Shown in pieces: positions 57,200 to 61,138 of a DNA stretch of 61,138 bases. The stretch covers positions 1-61,138 of the forward strand of contig USLX01000002.1 in NCBI GenBank assembly GCA_900555665.1, written 5' to 3'. A program made the translations under genes and the position numbers. This DNA comes from an uncultured Eubacteriales bacterium. GTDB taxonomy: Bacteria; Bacillota; Clostridia; Oscillospirales; Oscillospiraceae. Below the pieces are notes generated by a model. That model saw only the letters and a program-made list of their open reading frames with translations. It did not search any database and had not been told where the DNA came from. Numbering within the stretch: position 1 is the stretch's first letter; every line of letters begins with the position of its first letter.

Positions 57200-57775
57200 T
57201 TATTTGCCCGCGCCGGGGAAGGCCTCGGCGGCCCGCTCCATCAGCTTCCGGTACACTACGCGCATCTCCGGCTCGGACACGGCCTGTAAAACCTCCCCCA
57301 CCGGCATCCAGCGTACCGCGCTGTTTTCGTCGGGCTTGGCCCGGATGGGCAGCCGGTCATCCGCCTCCAGCAGATAGGTCACATTCAGGTGCAGATGTGT
57401 CCCGACATAGCGCCCGCGCCGGACGTGTCCGTCCACGCCCAAAATCTCCAGTGAGAAGATCCCTTCGCCCAAAATCCGCGCCTGCGTCAGGCCGGATTCC
57501 TCCTGCGCCTCGCGCAGCGCCACCCGCCGCAGATCCCCGTCGCCGTCCGCATGCCCGCCGAGCCAGGCCCAGGACTGATAGAGGTTGTGATAGGCCAGGA
57601 GCACCTTGTCGCGCGCCGGGTTGACAATCCAGCACGACGCCGTGAAGTGCGCCATCTCGTTTTCCCGTGTCAAAAGATCCGAAAACCGCTCCAGATATGC
57701 GAGCATCAGCCGCTTTTCGGTTTCCTCCTGTTCACATCCCGGCCCAAATGCCAAAATTTCCTCCCGCAGCGCCAT
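57200..57775 (-). CDS. NUDIX hydrolase
   Basis: 191 residues. The NUDIX box is close to consensus in GGHADGDGDLRRVALREAQEESGL, though the first conserved Glu is Asp. The N-terminal 45 residues form a helical extension. FTASCWIVNPARDKVLLAYH opens the fold. It should cleave a nucleoside diphosphate-linked compound. A ggaaggagg site precedes the ATG. Confidence 0.85.
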   Translation of the reverse strand: MALREEILAFGPGCEQEETEKRLMLAYLERFSDLLTRENEMAHFTASCWIVNPARDKVLLAYHNLYQSWAWLGGHADGDGDLRRVALREAQEESGLTQARILGEGIFSLEILGVDGHVRRGRYVGTHLHLNVTYLLEADDRLPIRAKPDENSAVRWMPVGEVLQAVSEPEMRVVYRKLMERAAEAFPGAGK

Positions 57776-57979
57776 CGCCGCATCCCTCCTTCCGTTTGCT
57801 GACTCCCAGTGTATCAGAAACCGCCCGCCCCGGCAAGCCCCGCCCGCCGCCCCGGTGAAAAAACGCCCTGCCCGGCCGCGCTTTTGTCGTAGTTCACAAT
57901 TTCGTTACAACGAAAGCCTCCCAATATGGTAAACTGTTCCCATACACCATGCCCCGTACAAAGGAGGCCCCCACCCCAG

Positions 57980-58402
57980 ATGAATATTCTCTTCTTTTTA
58001 ACGCCCAAAGCCATGTGTTCCTATGTCGACGCAGACTCCACGCTCCGTCAGGCCATGGAGCGCATGGAAAACTCCGGCTATACCGCCCTGCCCATCCTGG
58101 ACGATCAGGGCCACTATAAAGGCGTCATCACCGAGGGCGACCTGCTCTGGGCGCTCAAGCGCCTCTGCGTGATGGATCTCAAGCAGACCGAAGAGCATTC
58201 GATCTCCGAGCTCTCCGCCCCGCGCCGCGCGGTGCAGCCCGTTCGCATCGACACGCGCGTGGAAGACCTCATCGCCGTCGCTGCCGATCAAAACTTTGTC
58301 CCCGTGGTGGACGACAAGGACGATTTCATCGGCATCGTCACCCGCAGCCGGATCCTGAAATATTGCCTCGAGCAGTATTTTATCAGCTCCGGCGCGTACT
58401 AA
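57980..58402 (+). CDS. CBS-domain pair protein
   Basis: 140 residues from the ATG at 57980 (aaaggagg site); an upstream frame from 57926 is not supported. Two CBS repeats (SGYTALPILDDQGHYKGVITEGDLL and DQNFVPVVDDKDDFIGIVTRSRIL) make a nucleotide-sensing module, as in the CbpB-type proteins of Bacillota that answer to adenine nucleotides or c-di-AMP. No catalytic domain is attached. Confidence 0.85.
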   Translation: MNILFFLTPKAMCSYVDADSTLRQAMERMENSGYTALPILDDQGHYKGVITEGDLLWALKRLCVMDLKQTEEHSISELSAPRRAVQPVRIDTRVEDLIAVAADQNFVPVVDDKDDFIGIVTRSRILKYCLEQYFISSGAY

Positions 58403-58460
58403 ATTTTCCAGCCCATGTTTAATTTGCCAACTTCCGGGTATCCTAGCCTCGGAGGTGCAA

Positions 58461-59180
58461 ATGATGCAACACAATGAAAATTCCAAACCCAATCGGTTCC
58501 TGCGCTTTTTCCGGGAACGGGGCTACTACATCGTGCTGGCCCTGTGCGTCTGCGCGGTCGGTGTGTCGGGCTACCTGTTCCTGTCCGGCGCAATCGCGGA
58601 GAAAAACGCCCTGAGCGAACCGGCGATGTCTGTCGCCACCGAGACGCAGATCCCCTCCGCGTCCGACACCAAGCCGTCCACGCCCGCCAAGCCGTCCGCC
58701 CCGGCCGCAGAGCCGGAGCAGACAGCCCCGGCCCCGGCGGTTTCCGCCGACGAGCGGACCTATGCCCAGGCGGCGAGCGTGCGTGTCTGGCCCGTGAGCG
58801 GGGCAGAGCAGACCGGCTACAGCATGGAGAGCCTCGCCTTTAATGCCACCACGCGCGACTGGCGCACGCATGACGGCGTCGACCTCACGGCAGCCGAGGG
58901 CGCTCCGGTTCGCGCTGCAGCAAACGGTACCGTCACCGCCGTCTACGATGACGAGCTGCTCGGCACCACGGTCGTCATCGACCACGACGACGGCTATGTC
59001 ACCTATTATCAAAATCTCGCCGCCATGCCAACCGTCTCCGCCGGGGACGAGGTCGAAGCCGGGCAGACCATCGGCTCCGTGGGCAAAACCGCCCTGCTCG
59101 AGGTCGGCCAGGATGCCCACCTGCACTTTGCCGTCCGTCAAAACGGCACATCCATCGCACCGGATCGTTTCGTGGACTAA
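58461..59180 (+). CDS. M23 peptidase-like protein, SpoIIQ-type
   Basis: 239 residues from the ATG at 58461; an ATG at 58464 is equally placed after ggagg. A short cytoplasmic part, one membrane helix (YYIVLALCVCAVGVSGYLF), a Pro/Ala/Thr-rich linker, and a LytM domain with HDGVDL and HLHFAV metal residues. SpoIIQ in spore formers joins SpoIIIAH between mother cell and forespore. The zinc ligands are kept, as in clostridial SpoIIQ. A vegetative peptidase role is possible. Confidence 0.8.
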   Translation: MMQHNENSKPNRFLRFFRERGYYIVLALCVCAVGVSGYLFLSGAIAEKNALSEPAMSVATETQIPSASDTKPSTPAKPSAPAAEPEQTAPAPAVSADERTYAQAASVRVWPVSGAEQTGYSMESLAFNATTRDWRTHDGVDLTAAEGAPVRAAANGTVTAVYDDELLGTTVVIDHDDGYVTYYQNLAAMPTVSAGDEVEAGQTIGSVGKTALLEVGQDAHLHFAVRQNGTSIAPDRFVD

Positions 59181-59195
59181 AAAATGCCCCATCGG

Positions 59196-59222
59196 AAAAA
59201 CGCCCCACCCGGGGCGTTTTTT
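59196..59222 (+). terminator. Terminator after the SpoIIQ-like gene
   Basis: AAAAACGCCCC/GGGGCGTTTTT with an ACCC loop and a further T run. Confidence 0.85.
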
Positions 59223-59526
59223 ATTTCCGCAGCCTGTAATCCTATTTTCTGATTCAATTCTTTCATCAGAAAGGTTCCGCCTTTGGCGTAACCGCTTCCG
59301 TGATTTTGATAAAATCACGGAAGCTCGTCTCAGAATGATCTTCATATTAGGGTGTATCCTTCCGATTCTGTTCGATTGGCAGCATAAACTCCCTCGCAGC
59401 GCTCCGCTTCTATTGTCATTTGATTCTATCACACCCAAACGTATCTGCCTACACCATCCCCGACTGAAATGCCTGTTGCAGCGTCCCTCTCCCCCGAGTT
59501 CCCGGTTGTGAAAATTGCGCTGCATA
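59223..59526. other. Gene-free stretch
   Basis: No gene is seen. Short inverted pieces such as CTTCCGTGATTTTGATAAAATCACGGAAG (59296-59324, 12-bp stem) are present. Base composition is more AT-rich than the rest of the window. Confidence 0.4.
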
Positions 59527-59561
59527 AAACCGCCTGCCGGGACACTTCCGGCAGGCGGTTT
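59527..59561 (-). terminator. Terminator of the DUF3137 unit
   Basis: AAACCGCCTGCCGG/CCGGCAGGCGGTTT, a 14-bp stem with a T run on the minus strand, downstream of the two minus-strand genes. Confidence 0.75.
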
Positions 59562-59603
59562 CCATCATTTTGTCCGGCCCCGCCTCTCATGCGCCCGTTC
59601 CCT

Positions 59604-59786
59604 TCAGGAGATCCCGGAAATCAGGATCAGAGCCGCTGCCAGATAGGCCAGAGACGCAGCCGCCACTAGCGCCAGCAGAGCCAAAACACCGATCCGCAGT
59701 CCCCGTGGCAGCCCGCGCCGCCGGATGGTAACCACCAGTCCAACCACGCTCAAAACCAAAATCAGCGCCGCTGCGCCAACAGTCAT
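59604..59786 (-). CDS. Small two-helix membrane protein
   Basis: 60 residues, almost all in two predicted membrane helices (AAALILVLSVVGLVV and VLALLALVAAASLAYLAAALILI) joined by a basic loop RRRGLPRGLR. It overlaps the DUF3137-like gene by ATGA, which supports it as a real gene. No family recognised. Confidence 0.6.
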   Translation of the reverse strand: MTVGAAALILVLSVVGLVVTIRRRGLPRGLRIGVLALLALVAAASLAYLAAALILISGIS

Positions 59787-60625
59787 GCCTCGCTGCCCCC
59801 TTCCTGCCTCCCGGCCAGCTGCAATGCGTCCATCACGTGCCGCGCGCGCATCAGTGTCTCCGTATATGCCTCCCGAAGCTGCACGGGATCATCCCCCACC
59901 GTGTCAAAAAGCCCGTGCCCTGTGTCAGATGCCACATGAACCACCCCTTCCGACAGCATCGTCACATAGCAGGCCCCAAGGCATTTCTGCGCCGCAAGCA
60001 GCCGCTGACACATCGCCTCCGTCAATACGCGCCGCATTGTTTCCTCACTCTCGCAGGCCGTGACAAACATCTTGTCAAATTCCTCGTTTCCGCTTTTCCT
60101 GCCGGTGCGGATCACCCGATCCAGCGAAGTTCGCGTGCTCAGCCGAACCGTGCCGGGCAACGGCTCCGTGCGCAGCATCAGCCACGACCCACAAAATACC
60201 GGCAGTTCCCGTTCATAGTCCAGCCCGGTCTGCTCGTCCCGCTCCCGTTCCCGCCGGCCGAGCCGAACCGTCGCCAGCGTAAACGGCACCCCGCGATACG
60301 TCCCCCGCACACCATCGCTGCTCGTCACCGCATCGTAGCCGCCCGCAACCGCAATGGCTGCATTCCGCGCCTCCTCATAGCCGATGCCGCTCTCTGCCAC
60401 ATAGTTTGCCGCAGGAAATACCGCTGCAACCGCTTCCTGCACCAGCGGCTCCTGCAATTTTGCATTCTTTTTTTTACCATTTTTGTTCGCCAGCGCACCG
60501 ATCAGTAAAAATACCACCGCGCCCAGCGTCCAGCCCGGCCCCTTCGTCACAATCCGCAGCAGCAGACACACCGCACCAATCCCGAGCAAAATCACGCCTG
60601 CCCGGCTCCTTTTCCCAGACTGCAT
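59783..60625 (-). CDS. DUF3137-like membrane protein
   Basis: 280 residues. Two N-terminal helices (residues 8-45), then a soluble domain with YRGVPFTLATVRL, VFCGSWLML, FDKMFVTACESEETMRRVLTEAMCQRLLA: the DUF3137 pattern. Function unknown. The ATG at 60625 has a cggaaggaggacgg site. It is cotranslated with the small membrane protein behind it. Confidence 0.72.
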   Translation of the reverse strand: MQSGKRSRAGVILLGIGAVCLLLRIVTKGPGWTLGAVVFLLIGALANKNGKKKNAKLQEPLVQEAVAAVFPAANYVAESGIGYEEARNAAIAVAGGYDAVTSSDGVRGTYRGVPFTLATVRLGRRERERDEQTGLDYERELPVFCGSWLMLRTEPLPGTVRLSTRTSLDRVIRTGRKSGNEEFDKMFVTACESEETMRRVLTEAMCQRLLAAQKCLGACYVTMLSEGVVHVASDTGHGLFDTVGDDPVQLREAYTETLMRARHVMDALQLAGRQEGGSEA

Positions 60626-61035
60626 TTCCCGTCCTCCTTCCGCGTCCCGCTCTGTTGGCGGAACCTGCGTACATTCTTTTCTTTAGCATAGCGGCTTTTG
60701 TCCCTGTCCGCCATTAACCAAAGGTTAGATTTTCCGCCCCGCCTTCCGTCCCGCAAAAAGCTCCAACCTTCTCCTCCAACGCCCCAGCCCTCCGACCGCT
60801 CCGGTGCATCTTTCATAGGGTTAACAACATCGTTTTTCGTGCAACTCCAAGCCGATCACGCATGGCGTCCGGCATTCCGAATCGTCCTGCGTGCAAAATC
60901 CTTATCTCGGCATTCTACTTTTCGCCGCGATCTCTCCCGTTTTGCTTCCTGCCATCACGGTCTTCCCGCCCAAGTCCCTGATCAAAATTTCCATGTTTTT
61001 TCGTCCGCTCTCCGCGCCGTGTATCGAATGCACCA
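60626..61035. other. Gene-free stretch at the right end
   Basis: No recognisable gene. A GTTAACAACATCGTTTTTCGTGC segment lies near 60820. It leads into copy B of the 160-nt element. Confidence 0.35.
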
Positions 61036-61138
61036 TTGTCCCTAGGGTGTATCTGAAAACTCATGATGTGCCCGGCAGCGAGGAATTTTTGCGCTGAGCA
61101 AGACATTTTTTCGCAGGAATACTGACGTATTTCAAGGA
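61036..61138 (-). repeat. 160-nt element, copy B (partial, cut by window edge)
   Basis: Read on the minus strand from 61138, about 90 of the first 100 bases match 727-830. The changes cluster where copy A forms its closing stem: GAGTTGGAAGAATACACC becomes GAGTTTTCAGATACACCC. The partner arm should lie just outside the window. Confidence 0.6.

Overview
This window is the replication-origin region of a GC-rich, low-redundancy Bacillota genome. The most likely source is a spore-forming gut Clostridia of the Oscillospiraceae type. The evidence is the dnaA-dnaN-yaaA-recF-remB-gyrB-gyrA block, a two-gene SufC/SufB system, sporulation proteins (a SleL-like LysM/GH18 protein and a SpoIIQ-like M23 protein), lipobox-type YidC, RNase Y, BioY/BirA, and many short GC-rich interspersed repeats. 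The genus assignment is inference; no rRNA or tRNA gene is visible.

Layout. Positions 1-242 are the tail of an elongation factor G gene. A 740-base non-coding stretch (243-985) full of strong hairpins follows. Next come pth-prs-glmU (minus), then sufC-sufB-gtrA-like (plus). A lexA-LUD protein operon under its own SOS box is followed by a radical SAM enzyme, a lipoprotein, two parS-like sites and rlmD. The origin block runs leftwards from dnaA at 20.7 kb to gyrA at 11.8 kb, with rnhA beyond it. oriC lies in the dnaA-dnaN gap (19135-19428), with five DnaA-box-like sequences and a DnaA-trio-like tract.

To the right of dnaA are a phosphatase, a MOSC/rhodanese-TtcA pair, a MATE transporter and the rpmH-rnpA-yidD-yidC-jag operon. 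Then come hemW-lepA, the rod-shape/division group (U32 protein, maf, mreC, mreD, PBP2), tpiA, pgk, trmL and ung. Nearly all of 25-42.8 kb is on the minus strand. At 42.9 kb the main direction switches to plus: SleL-like, DUF362 ferredoxin, DUF2207 membrane protein, then femX-alr-mnmE-nifS. The right end holds rny, a biotin module (bioY and birA divergent around a BirA operator), a nitroreductase, a NUDIX hydrolase, a CBS protein, a SpoIIQ-like peptidase and a DUF3137 membrane protein.

The most unusual signals are these. (1) The last 22 codons of mnmE and the first 20 codons of rnhA each exist twice, separated by short repeat DNA, and the paired copies differ almost only at silent positions; this suggests scars of gene-end-targeting elements or of diverged DNA. 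(2) A roughly 100-nt element is near-identical at 727-830 and, inverted, at 61036-61138; the first copy sits in a 160-nt unit closed by a 15-bp stem, so it may be a structured RNA or miniature element. (3) glmU sits in its usual pth-prs context but its uridylyltransferase half has lost its catalytic motifs. (4) Two parS-like sites lie 42 bp apart. (5) An 82-nt hairpin-rich insertion with a 9-bp direct duplication sits inside another repeat.
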